Shown: positions 47,605 to 56,311 of the stretch, piece by piece | Position numbering within the stretch: the stretch's first letter is position 1 | Layout: every line of letters begins with the position of its first letter | NCBI RefSeq assembly: GCF_033963835.1 | Contig: NZ_JAXBME010000019.1 | Coordinates: forward strand, 1 to 64,000 | Length of the DNA: 64,000 nucleotides | Direction: 5' to 3' | From: Cytobacillus sp. IB215665 | GTDB lineage: Bacteria > Bacillota > Bacilli > Bacillales > SM2101 | The notes under the pieces: model-generated | Databases searched by the model: none | Told to the model about the DNA's origin: nothing | The model's input: the letters and a program-made list of their open reading frames with translations, nothing else | Translations under genes and position numbers: made by a program

Positions 47605-47661
47605 AAAAGGTCTGAACCTCACTATACACGATGTGTATAAATTAAAAGGTTCAGACCTTTT
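47605..47661. terminator. Bidirectional terminator between yfhD and doxX
   Basis: AAAAGGTCTGAACCT and AGGTTCAGACCTTTT form a 15-bp perfect stem; the loop contains a second hairpin TATACAC/GTGTATA. Confidence 0.9.
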
Positions 47662-47695
47662 AGACACAAATCTATTTTTTTACATGCTATTTTGG

Positions 47696-48187
47696 TTATT
47701 GCTTAAAATTAATGCTCTCTTTTCCTTGCCGGTTTCTAACGTAGTTAATTACAAACCGATCGACACCCCAATAATAGCTTGCTGTACCTACTCCTAATAA
47801 TATAAATGCTACAGTGTATAGAATCGGATTTGTACTAGTTGTTCCTGCCAATAAAAAATTTAGGTTCATAAATGCTCCTGCAATTAGTGCTGGAATTGTT
47901 GCAGCACCTAAGATTAGTCCTATACCAACTAATAGTTCTCCCCAAGCTACTAAAAAGTTAAATAACCCTACATTAGGAACCGCCACATTTTCTAAAAATG
48001 TTGCGTACCACCCACTAACAGCTGGATGATCTCCTGAAGCTTTACCGATAGCACCTTGCAGAAAACCAGACGCATCAAATTCGCCTGTAACTTTCTCCCA
48101 ACCTGCTTGTATCCATTGTACCCCTAACCAAATTCTAAGTAATGTCCATAAAACAGCCATTTTAGGACCCTTTATCCAAGACATCAT
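47696..48187 (-). CDS. DoxX family membrane protein
   Basis: A 163-residue protein with four membrane helices (about 13-30, 75-95, 98-118 and 122-142), typical of the DoxX/DoxD family. It has the conserved LRIWLGVQWIQAGWEK start and the LLVGIGLILGA helix. Family members act in quinone-linked redox or sulfur metabolism; the partner here is unknown. A Rex-like operator lies 18-35 bp upstream of its start codon. Confidence 0.82.
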   Translation of the reverse strand: MMSWIKGPKMAVLWTLLRIWLGVQWIQAGWEKVTGEFDASGFLQGAIGKASGDHPAVSGWYATFLENVAVPNVGLFNFLVAWGELLVGIGLILGAATIPALIAGAFMNLNFLLAGTTSTNPILYTVAFILLGVGTASYYWGVDRFVINYVRNRQGKESINFKQ

Positions 48188-48204
48188 TATTCAACTCCTT
48201 TATT

Positions 48205-48222
48205 TTGTGAATGTTTTCACAT
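48205..48222 (-). promoter_or_regulatory. Rex-like operator upstream of doxX
   Basis: The plus strand reads TTGTGAATGTTTTCACAT, matching the Rex site TTGTGAANNNNTTCACAA except for the last base. It lies just ahead of the doxX ribosome site. Rex is the NADH-sensing repressor of fermentation and low-oxygen respiration genes. Confidence 0.55.
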
Positions 48223-48582
48223 GTAATCTTACTAAACCACGCAATATACGACTAATCCCATACTCTTGAAAAAGAGAAAGTAAATTATTTTATCTTATCT
48301 TCCTCATTTCTAATATATACCATTAACATTATATCTACAATATAATGTAACATCATTTCACAGTTTCTACATAACATCACTCAATTGGTAATATATTTTT
48401 CATTATGTACAACTGCACAAGTATAAAATCTTAGGAAACTTAAGTGTATACGCTAATACATTATATTGCTTTTAATACAATTTAATTACTATAAAAATAA
48501 ATGTACTATTTTTTTCATTTCTAACAAATGTTATTTGTAGTAGTATAATAGAGTTCAAGCAAACAAGAAAGGAACTACCAAG
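48223..48582. other. Divergent intergenic region, no gene seen
   Basis: About 360 bp of AT-rich DNA between doxX and the HAD gene, holding the promoters of both. No convincing promoter pair or repeat was found apart from the Rex-like site. Confidence 0.5.
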
Positions 48583-49410
48583 ATGACTATTCAATATAAA
48601 ATGATTGTACTTGATTTAGACGATACCTTGCTCAGAGATGATCAAACTATTTCACCCCGCACAAAAAATGCATTAATGATGGCACAAGAAATTGGCGTAA
48701 AAGTTGTTCTTGCTTCTGGACGTCCAACATTTGGAATGCTTCCCATTGCATCAGAGCTCCAGCTAGAAAAATTCAGAAGTTATATTCTGTCTTATAATGG
48801 AGCAAAAATTATTGATTGCCAAACAAAAGAAGAATTATATAGTAATGTACTTTCATCTGAAACGGCTCACCGTTTGTACGATTTAAGTGCGCGGGAAGAA
48901 GTTGCAATCTTAACGTATGTGGGAGATTCAATTGTTACAGAAACACCAAATAAATTTTCCGCCATCGAAAGTCAGTTAACAGGATTACCAGTGCAACAAG
49001 TAAGCAGTTTCAAAGAGGCAGTCAGTGATTCTGTCGTGAAAACATTAATGTTAGCAGAGCCTGAAAGGTTAATAGAAGTAGAGAACAAGCTACAAGCTGA
49101 GCTAGCTGGGGAATTATGTGTCCTGCGATCAAAACCTTTTTTCTTAGAATTTACATCTTTAGGTGTTACAAAAGGAGCCAGTTTAGATTTCCTCATTAAG
49201 CAGCTCGGAATAAAGCAAGAAGAAGTGATCTCATTTGGCGATAGCTATAATGATCTTACGATGATTGAATTTGCTGGTCTTGGCGTAGCCATGGGTAATG
49301 CTCCTGATGACATCAAAGCAAAAGCAAACCTTGTTACCGATACAAATATGAATGATGGTGTAGCACAGGTTGTAGAGGAATATGTTATCAATAAATTTTC
49401 ACTCGTATAG
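48583..49410 (+). CDS. Cof-type HAD phosphatase
   Basis: A 275-residue HAD-superfamily hydrolase with motif I DLDDTLL near 10-16, motif II SGR at about 46-48, motif III K near 197 and motif IV GDSYND near 220-225. The cap is of the C2 (Cof/YidA) type, which dephosphorylates sugar phosphates or flavin/nucleotide phosphates. Start ATG 48583 with AAAGGA. It stands alone and ends before a hairpin. Confidence 0.88.
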   Translation: MTIQYKMIVLDLDDTLLRDDQTISPRTKNALMMAQEIGVKVVLASGRPTFGMLPIASELQLEKFRSYILSYNGAKIIDCQTKEELYSNVLSSETAHRLYDLSAREEVAILTYVGDSIVTETPNKFSAIESQLTGLPVQQVSSFKEAVSDSVVKTLMLAEPERLIEVENKLQAELAGELCVLRSKPFFLEFTSLGVTKGASLDFLIKQLGIKQEEVISFGDSYNDLTMIEFAGLGVAMGNAPDDIKAKANLVTDTNMNDGVAQVVEEYVINKFSLV

Positions 49411-49436
49411 AATACGAACAATCAGAGTGTATACAT

Positions 49437-49499
49437 CCTATTCTTCGCCATTTCACTGGGACGTTCATTTCTTTAGATGATATGGCGAAGTGACATAGG
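49437..49499. other. Hairpin between converging genes
   Basis: CTTCGCCAT (49443-49451) and ATGGCGAAG (49482-49490) pair perfectly, with CCTAT/ATAGG outside. No T tract. It may end transcripts of the HAD gene, or be a degraded hairpin-family unit (GCGAAGTGACATAGG resembles GTGAAGTGACCTCGAGGGGATAGG). Confidence 0.4.
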
Positions 49500-49506
49500 T
49501 TACAAG

Positions 49507-49983
49507 TTAATGAGCACTGTAGTGTTCAACCCACTCTCTTTTTAATAGTGAATATGAGTAATGATCATAATACTTCCTACGATATAAGTGTTTTTCACGA
49601 TAGATTCCTTCATTTTGGAACCCTAAAGATTCAAGTAAATATTTGGATTGATCATTCTCTATCTCCACAAATGCATTAATTCTATTTAGATTCATATTTT
49701 TAAAGCCACTATCAATCACAGTAGTCAAGGCTTCCTTCATATATCCTTCCCCCCAATAATCAAGCCATAAATCATAGCCAATTTCCCCAATATGATTATA
49801 ACGGTCCCAGTAATGGAATACACATGTACCTAATTGTTGATTATCTTCTTTTCTAACGATACACCACCTATTTCGACCTTTTGCCTCAGCATGACTATAC
49901 TCTCTTATAAACTCTTTTGCATCATCCATACTCGTATACAATTCTTCATCATATAGATATTTACATACTTCTTCGTTACTAGA
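49507..49983 (-). pseudogene. GNAT acetyltransferase, 5'-truncated by a repeat element
   Basis: A 144-residue ORF starts at 49941, but homology to RimJ/YjcK-type GNAT enzymes continues upstream in frame: SSNEEVCKYLYDEELYT is read up to 49983, exactly where repeat copy I begins. The N-terminal beta strand and first helix (usually ETERLxLR...) are missing. A weak remnant may lie beyond the element. The acetyl-CoA motif and C-terminal region (EGYMKEAL, LLESLGFQNEG) are intact. No good ribosome site precedes the remaining ATG. Confidence 0.65.
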
Positions 49984-50091
49984 GGCTACTTACGCATTAG
50001 TTGTTCCTTTTCGTAAAAAGAACTAAACACGAATATGAATAACGTTCGAGGCATCTTTTCTTTCTCAGTAACAAAATTTACGAGAAACGCC
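49984..50091 (+). repeat. MITE-like element, copy I
   Basis: GGCTACTTACGCATTAGTTG to ACAAAATTTACGAGAAACGCC, 108 bp, the same short class as copy H. It abuts the broken GNAT gene. No clear target duplication. Confidence 0.75.
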
Positions 50092-50189
50092 TTCACTTAA
50101 AACATTTTCTAAGTATTATCTAGTCAAGGTTTCCCTATTCTAGTTAAAAAACAATACATCAAGGCAACTGGTGGCGACTCTGCCCTAAC

Positions 50190-50227
50190 TAATTAAAATG
50201 ACCCTGCCTATAAAGGTTAGGGTCATT
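50190..50227 (-). terminator. Terminator of the aldo/keto reductase gene
   Basis: AATGACCCT and AGGGTCATT form a 9-bp stem followed on the minus strand by TTAATT. Repeat copy J separates it from the gene. Confidence 0.7.
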
Positions 50228-50234
50228 AAGTAAG

Positions 50235-50361
50235 GCTCTTTCATAAAATTTGTTGCTAATTAGACTAATTTAACGTTTTAAATGAGAAAAGTTACCACGA
50301 ATGCTTTGTGTATTCGTATTTATTTCTTAGTACGAAAAGAAATAATCAAGTCGAAAACAGC
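50235..50361 (-). repeat. MITE-like element, copy J
   Basis: Reverse orientation: GCTCTTTCATAAAATTTGTT to ATCAAGTCGAAAACAGC, about 127 bp, with inner ATGAGAAAAGTTACCACGAA and TATTTCTTAGTACGAAAAG shared with copy C. It starts 7 bp from a terminator stem. Confidence 0.75.
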
Positions 50362-50386
50362 TAGCTGAAAAAAACTAACCATAAAA

Positions 50387-51322
50387 TTACCAAGGTAACG
50401 GCTCATTTTCAAGTTCTTTCTCCCAAAGGTGTCGGATTTGTTTTACATCCTCATCCGACAATGCCATCTCAGTTGCTGATACGTTTTCTGTCAATTGCTC
50501 AATATTTTTACATCCAGGGATTACGGTTGATACTTCAAACCTAGCTAGAATAAAACGTAAGGCAGCCTGTGCCATAGTTGCTCCATCAGCTGTTAAAAAT
50601 GATAACTGCGTCAATAAGTTTGCTCTTGTTTCAATTTGTTCTTTCGACCAACGGCTACGTACACCTTCAAATGTACTATGTGCGTTATATTTGCCAGAAA
50701 GCCAACCAGAATCTAGTGGAACTTTAATAATAAGGCCAGCACCTTTGTCTTTTGCTAGTTGAAATGCTTTTGCAGGTTCCTGATGGAAGATGTTATACAT
50801 GACTTCAATCACTTGGCTGTTTGTTGTTTCTAGTAATTCAAATAATTCACGGCTGGAATCAACCGATGCACCATAAGCACGTATTTTTCCTTCTTCTTTT
50901 AAACATTCTAGCAATTCATAATGCGGACTATTTCCATTTAGAAATTCAAATGGCGGATTATGCAATAAGATCGAATCGACATAATCAGTATTTAAACGCT
51001 TTAAGCTAGCTTCAAGAGATTGTCTTAATAAACTCACATCAAAATCTTGAACATTATTAGGATGGTGACCAAATTTAGTATTAATAATTACTTGATCTCG
51101 CTTGCCCTCCAACGCTTTGCCGAGTAACTCTTCGCTTTTCCCTAATCCATAGTTAGGAGCTGTATCAAAAAAATTACAACCTTGACTAATTGCTTCATGA
51201 ATTAGTTGAATCGCATACTCTTCACTCATTTCCCCCCAATCTTGTTTGTTGCCTAATTGCCATGCACCAAAACCTATCTCTGATACTTGCATTCCTGTCT
51301 TTCCTAGCTCTCTATAGTTCAT
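50387..51322 (-). CDS. Aldo/keto reductase
   Basis: A 311-residue AKR with a TIM-barrel and the catalytic tetrad: D in FFDTAPNYG near 53, Y near 58, K in NTKFGHH near 83, and H in LLHNPP near 120. The group is like YhdN/Tas-type NADPH-dependent reductases. I choose ATG 51322 with AAAGGTGAT; a GTG nine bases upstream overlaps that site. The substrate is unknown; no operon link to neighbours. Confidence 0.88.
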   Translation of the reverse strand: MNYRELGKTGMQVSEIGFGAWQLGNKQDWGEMSEEYAIQLIHEAISQGCNFFDTAPNYGLGKSEELLGKALEGKRDQVIINTKFGHHPNNVQDFDVSLLRQSLEASLKRLNTDYVDSILLHNPPFEFLNGNSPHYELLECLKEEGKIRAYGASVDSSRELFELLETTNSQVIEVMYNIFHQEPAKAFQLAKDKGAGLIIKVPLDSGWLSGKYNAHSTFEGVRSRWSKEQIETRANLLTQLSFLTADGATMAQAALRFILARFEVSTVIPGCKNIEQLTENVSATEMALSDEDVKQIRHLWEKELENEPLPW

Positions 51323-51344
51323 ATTAATCACCTTTCATTCTATT

Positions 51345-51374
51345 AGGCTCTTTTTCGTAGTTATTGTTTGTCGA
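51345..51374 (-). repeat. MITE-like element, copy K (single end)
   Basis: GGCTCTTTTTCGTAGTTATT and TGTTTGTC match only one terminal repeat of the family. It lies 12 bp from the GH30 operon terminator. Confidence 0.5.
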
Positions 51375-51385
51375 ATATAACAAGA

Positions 51386-51439
51386 AAAACGGGTGAAAGT
51401 ACTATTATTTCACGTATAGTTACTTTCTCCCGTTTTATT
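51386..51439 (-). terminator. Terminator of the phosphorylase-GH30 operon
   Basis: AAAACGGGTGAAAGTA and the matching TTACTTTCTCCCGTTTT form a long, near-perfect stem between the GH30 gene and the aldo/keto reductase start, with a T-rich arm on both sides. Confidence 0.8.
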
Positions 51440-51467
51440 ATTAACTCTATATGATAGCCCCAGTTGT

Positions 51468-52799
51468 TTATATAAGTATTGTTGTAATTGAATGCTCTGG
51501 TAATACTAGCTCTGAATGTTTACCATCTAATACAATACTAATTTTTTCATCTTTGTCAGTAGCGTTCATCATAACTACTGCAATTGAACCGTCTTCATTT
51601 TGAAATGCAACTGTTTGTAGTGAATCATTATTTAATTCATGTCCAATTCGTGTTGCATTTGGCTTAACGTATTTACTGAAATGACCAATATAATAATATG
51701 AGCTATTATAATGGACTTCACCTGTTTTCGTATTAACGATAATAGGTGCATCACAATAATTACCTACATGATTTGGCCCACCTTGTTCATTTAGCACGAT
51801 ATTCCAGTCAAGCCAGCCTTCAAGCCAATTATTAAAATCACCAATCATGTTACGAGCATAACGTTCCCCTGTATGCCATGCACCAAGCTGTACGCCACCT
51901 TCGATACATCCTTCTGTAAAAATAAGATGCTTATCAGGAAAATCATCATGAATTTTTGATAAGTTTTCAAATTCCTCTGAGACATACCAATGGATGCCTG
52001 TTCCCCAAATATAATTTGCAGCACCAGAATCTGAAAGAATTGTTTTTGCACGTTCATATGCAATATCCCTGTTATGATCCCAAATGACAATCTTTTTGTG
52101 CCCTAGACCTTCTTCTTCCATTGTAGGACCTAGATAATTCTTTACAAAATCTCTTTCTTCCTCAGCAGTATAACGACATGAATCCCAAACCTGAGTAGCT
52201 TCTGGTTCATTTTGGACAGTAATACCCCAAATGTTAATACCTTCTTCTTCCATTGCTTTAATATATTTTGTGTAATAAAGAGCCCATGTTTTGTAGTATT
52301 CTTCTTTTAATTTGCCCCCATGATTCATGTCATTATTTGTTTTCATCCACGCTGGTGGACTCCAAGGTGAAGATAGTATTGTCAACTCTTCACCTCTTGA
52401 ATTAATAGCATCCTTAATTAATGGAAGAACATATTTATGCTCACGATCAATTGAAAATGTTGTCAATTCTTTATCATTTTCTTCTACATACGTATAGTTC
52501 TCAAGTGCAAAATCACAGCTATGGATATGTGTTCTTCCAAGTGAGTACCCTAAACCCTTCTCAGGATGAAAATAGCTTTCAATGATGCTCCTACGTTCTT
52601 CTTCTGGAATTTGGGACAATGTATAAGCAGCAGCCTCTGTAAAGGCTCCTCCGAATCCAATGATTTTTTGATATTTTGTGCCTTTGTCAATCGTTAGGAC
52701 ATTATTAGACTTCGGTTGACCAGCTAAAAGCTCTACTGTTCCTTTATCTTCAAAACGCTCGTTACTGTTCTTTGCTGTTTGTATGACTTTCATTTGCAT
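51468..52799 (-). CDS. GH30 family glycosidase (glucosylceramidase-like)
   Basis: A 443-residue GH30 enzyme: a TIM barrel with acid/base E198 in VQNEPEA and nucleophile E296 in IFTEGC, then the side beta domain. No signal peptide, so it acts in the cytosol. GH30 members cleave beta-glucosyl or beta-1,6-glucosyl links. It begins 13 bp after the phosphorylase gene, so the two probably work together on imported beta-glucan oligosaccharides. GAGGTG precedes the ATG. Confidence 0.85.
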   Translation of the reverse strand: MQMKVIQTAKNSNERFEDKGTVELLAGQPKSNNVLTIDKGTKYQKIIGFGGAFTEAAAYTLSQIPEEERRSIIESYFHPEKGLGYSLGRTHIHSCDFALENYTYVEENDKELTTFSIDREHKYVLPLIKDAINSRGEELTILSSPWSPPAWMKTNNDMNHGGKLKEEYYKTWALYYTKYIKAMEEEGINIWGITVQNEPEATQVWDSCRYTAEEERDFVKNYLGPTMEEEGLGHKKIVIWDHNRDIAYERAKTILSDSGAANYIWGTGIHWYVSEEFENLSKIHDDFPDKHLIFTEGCIEGGVQLGAWHTGERYARNMIGDFNNWLEGWLDWNIVLNEQGGPNHVGNYCDAPIIVNTKTGEVHYNSSYYYIGHFSKYVKPNATRIGHELNNDSLQTVAFQNEDGSIAVVMMNATDKDEKISIVLDGKHSELVLPEHSITTILI

Positions 52800-52812
52800 A
52801 GTATTTACACCT

Positions 52813-55800
52813 CTAGTTTAAATGGACGTCTATTTTGTTAATATTTCCTTCACGGATTAGCAGTGCATATTGCTCTTCCACCTTCTCACCTTGTACTTCG
52901 ACAGATGAGCTATCACTGTGTAACACATACTTTGTTATTTTTGCACCGTTCTCACCAAATGTATCCTTGCGATTCGGGTTATGATAAGTAACTTTTGTCT
53001 TCCCTAAGAAAGTAAATTCAACTTGATTATTATTATCAAATAGCCATTCTGGAAGTATAGGCTGTAGCGTTAACATCAGTTGCCCTTCCTCGACAGTAAA
53101 TAATGTTTTACCTGTCATCATCATTTGCCACATCGTTAAATATTCAGCTGTTGTTCCACTTAATCTCGCTACAAAACCTTGTCCGTGTACAGTTGGATCT
53201 GGATTACAGCTACTAGCAATAAATGATGAATGCTCTAGTACACTTCTTCCATACACTTCAGGATTCATAAATGGTGGCAAGGCAGTTCTTAAATCCTCGA
53301 AAAACTCATCATATAGACCTGCTTTTAATGCACTCAATATATACTTGAACTCCATATGCATAAAGATAGATTCACGTTCTAGCCAACCAGGAGTAAATGC
53401 TCTAGAACGACCAATTTCGAATGTTTCATCTTCAAGTGAACTTGATGTTTTGTACATTTTCAAGTCACGGTCAAACATGTCAGAAGCCTTCACTTTTGTA
53501 TAAGTGTCTGATGCTTCTTGTTTTGTCATACTCTTTAATGCTCTTGCAGGACCTTCTAAGAAATGTGGTAATGTGTGAACCGTAAATGACGTTACTTCTA
53601 CTAGCTGTTGACCTTTGTCATTCAGAATTAATGATCCATCAGCTGCCGTTCTCTCAACATATTGTTCTGCCTCAAAGTAGAAATATGTTGGTACGAGACC
53701 ATTTCCAAGCTCTTTTGCTTTAGTGATCCCCTTGTGTATTTTAGTTAAATAAATCGTGACCATTTCCTCTATTGTAGCTAAAGAAACAGCTGCTTCTTCC
53801 CCACTGAAGCCTGAGCGAATAGCTTCTCGATACTGTTCGCGTGCAGATGTAACAGCATTCCAATAATGATAATCATCTACAGAATTTGTTATAGACTCAT
53901 TTATTACCTTGTTCACGCTTTCGAATAATTTATGCACTTCAACTGGAAGTAAAATCGAGCTCTCTTCAGATGTTGCAGCAGCAACCTTCACAAATTGAAG
54001 CAGTCGTTTCAATTCAAATGTCTCACTCATACCAGATCCAAAAAGCCCTGGCAAGCCGTTCATTGAATCATTCCAACCTGGCTTGTTAGCCTCCATCTCA
54101 ACTCCCATACCGTATGGGTCTAATGTAGCAAATTTCACGAGGCTCAAATTAAATAATTTCACAAACAAGTTTGTTGTATATTCTTCTCCACTTTTCGTTG
54201 TTAACCAATTCCCACTTAAGGCTTGCTCTTCTTCAAGTATCGCTCCATACTGTCGAACTTTATCGTTCGCAAGTACGTACTTTTCAGACCTTGGCTTGAC
54301 GAACACAGGGCTATAAAAATATTTATATGATTGGTCTTTAAACAGTAAGGAAGCTTTATTTTCTGGGAATATTTTTAAATAGTTTTCTATTAAATCAAGG
54401 TTGTACGTCCAGTGATCCATCCAATAACCTTCACCAAATTCAGCTTCAATGTTTTGTTTACTTTTAGAAAGTATGACTGTTAAAAATTCATCTAGAGAAA
54501 TTGATAGGGAAAGTTGTTTATCTACAATTGTTTGTAAAACATCGCCTGGTGTGAACGTCTTATTTAGCTTTTGCTTCATAAATTGACTATCTTCTAAAGA
54601 ACTAAACAACTCGCTTAGCCACTCCATATCAGTGTTATCAACTAGCTCAAAGCTTGCACCTTTTACTACTAATGGGTTGTAACCATCAGCTTGGACAAGG
54701 CTCATAAATAGCTTAATATTGTAATCCCCAACCTCTGGATGGAAGAATACATCATTTCTTCTATTTTGATTCACATCACGAAAATTCCCGTTTCCTTGCG
54801 AGAAAAATTCTGGTGCAAGGGAGAAAAAGTTATAGTCTCGTTCTAAATCTCCATGCTTACGAGAGTACACGTAGTAAACAAATGGATTTTGATCAGTTCC
54901 AAGTGTAATCGGGTATCCTCCACGTAAAATATTGTCTAAATAGCTTTGCTTGCTGTATGCATCAAATAACGGATAAGCAGTTTTAGTCGTAACATCTTCT
55001 GTAATATCATTAACGATCGTTTTTGCTTCTTCATATTTTAAATTAATAAATTGGGAAGTAACAATCTCATCTTTTTTGTTATTAACAATTTCTATGTCGT
55101 TCACATGACCAATAATTGTATTTAAGACAACGTTTTCATTCGTTTGCAACGACGCCTCAAATGCAGAAAATCCACACGGCACTTTGTTGCTTGTAATTGG
55201 AGTCTTATCCACTAATTGCGAAACAGTATACTGTTCAAACATATTAGGATATGACATTGAACTATTGTGACCGAAGATTAAATCTCCATCTACAATAGGG
55301 GATAACAGCTCACCATCATTTACAAAACTTAAATAAAAATGACCCTTTGTAATTTCTTCAACTTCTGCAGTATCATTAGTTGATGATCGTACACGATAAT
55401 ATGGGATGTTATTCTCGAGATTAAATACATCCATCCAGCTTTTTAGTGTATTACCAACTGCTTTATAAGCTGCATCATCTATTCCAAATGGAATAATTGC
55501 TGGAAGGCCATCAAGAACCTCCATTTGCACTGCTTTGTCAGAAATATTCTCAATCTCAACTTTACGAATTAATGCACCAAAGTTTTCATTTGGAAGCGTG
55601 AAATAAGTGACTACCGTTTTAATTCCACTTACTTCGTCAATCTCTTCAATCTTTAATTCATTTTCTTTTATTTTCATGCTCCTACCTTTACCATTCGAAC
55701 CCCCGTAGGAAGAGAACGGCTCAATGATAGATTCACCAGCTTCACTTTTAACCTTAATAAATGTACGAAAACCATTCATTGATACGCGTTGGTATGCTTG

Positions 55801-56004
55801 GTTTGCCGGAAAAAATTCTGTAATCGCATGGTTTTTATCTTGAACACCAAAAGACACCATAGCTTGGCCACGATTTACATAAAATGCCCACATTGGAACA
55901 CCGTACAGACCTGCTACCCCAGGTAAGAAGCTTGAAAAGTTTTTTGCGTTATCGTAATCTTGAATGACAAAATAGCCTTCATTATCAAATTTGTATTTTT
56001 CCAT
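52813..56004 (-). CDS. Large glycoside phosphorylase, clan GH-Q (GH161-like)
   Basis: A 1063-residue protein with a beta-sandwich N-terminal half and an (alpha/alpha)6 barrel. The general acid is D646 in PGWNDSMNGLPG, and the phosphate-binding region near the C-terminus reads ARLSGTTAEY. These are hallmarks of GH94-related phosphorylases. Size, neighbours (GH30, YesN/YesM, Lpl-type importer) and motif context point to GH161, the beta-1,3-glucan phosphorylases, but GH94 or GH149 cannot be excluded by eye. It would release glucose-1-phosphate in the cytosol. ATG 56004 with GAGGTG upstream. Confidence 0.72.
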   Translation of the reverse strand: MEKYKFDNEGYFVIQDYDNAKNFSSFLPGVAGLYGVPMWAFYVNRGQAMVSFGVQDKNHAITEFFPANQAYQRVSMNGFRTFIKVKSEAGESIIEPFSSYGGSNGKGRSMKIKENELKIEEIDEVSGIKTVVTYFTLPNENFGALIRKVEIENISDKAVQMEVLDGLPAIIPFGIDDAAYKAVGNTLKSWMDVFNLENNIPYYRVRSSTNDTAEVEEITKGHFYLSFVNDGELLSPIVDGDLIFGHNSSMSYPNMFEQYTVSQLVDKTPITSNKVPCGFSAFEASLQTNENVVLNTIIGHVNDIEIVNNKKDEIVTSQFINLKYEEAKTIVNDITEDVTTKTAYPLFDAYSKQSYLDNILRGGYPITLGTDQNPFVYYVYSRKHGDLERDYNFFSLAPEFFSQGNGNFRDVNQNRRNDVFFHPEVGDYNIKLFMSLVQADGYNPLVVKGASFELVDNTDMEWLSELFSSLEDSQFMKQKLNKTFTPGDVLQTIVDKQLSLSISLDEFLTVILSKSKQNIEAEFGEGYWMDHWTYNLDLIENYLKIFPENKASLLFKDQSYKYFYSPVFVKPRSEKYVLANDKVRQYGAILEEEQALSGNWLTTKSGEEYTTNLFVKLFNLSLVKFATLDPYGMGVEMEANKPGWNDSMNGLPGLFGSGMSETFELKRLLQFVKVAAATSEESSILLPVEVHKLFESVNKVINESITNSVDDYHYWNAVTSAREQYREAIRSGFSGEEAAVSLATIEEMVTIYLTKIHKGITKAKELGNGLVPTYFYFEAEQYVERTAADGSLILNDKGQQLVEVTSFTVHTLPHFLEGPARALKSMTKQEASDTYTKVKASDMFDRDLKMYKTSSSLEDETFEIGRSRAFTPGWLERESIFMHMEFKYILSALKAGLYDEFFEDLRTALPPFMNPEVYGRSVLEHSSFIASSCNPDPTVHGQGFVARLSGTTAEYLTMWQMMMTGKTLFTVEEGQLMLTLQPILPEWLFDNNNQVEFTFLGKTKVTYHNPNRKDTFGENGAKITKYVLHSDSSSVEVQGEKVEEQYALLIREGNINKIDVHLN

Positions 56005-56311
56005 AATTAACACCTCTATTAATGTTATTAAAATTACTTGTCCTCATAGCACAAAATATCATTGACCTCCATTTTGCGCATGCTTACTAAACGTAGGAAA
56101 AATTCCTTTTCCTTCAACAATCATTTTTATTTCTCATCATTATTTTACCTTTGCTATAAGCACATCTTTAGATATATAATTTTGTATTCGGTTACAAAAT
56201 TTTAGGGAGAGCTATAAACCTATAATAAATATAAGAAATAACGAACTATTTTGTTCAGTTAATCACTGTATACATAATGATTTTTAAGGAATATTTAGAA
56301 GTCAATTCATT
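56005..56311. other. Upstream region of the phosphorylase operon
   Basis: It contains the inverted repeat at 56178-56201 and otherwise AT-rich sequence. No gene is seen. Confidence 0.5.
56178..56201 (-). promoter_or_regulatory. Candidate operator of the phosphorylase operon
   Basis: AATTTTGTA and TACAAAATT form a perfect 9-bp dyad with a 6-bp centre, followed on the minus strand directly by ATATAT, a possible -10. It lies about 175 bp before the phosphorylase start. It could bind YesN or a local repressor. Confidence 0.35.
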
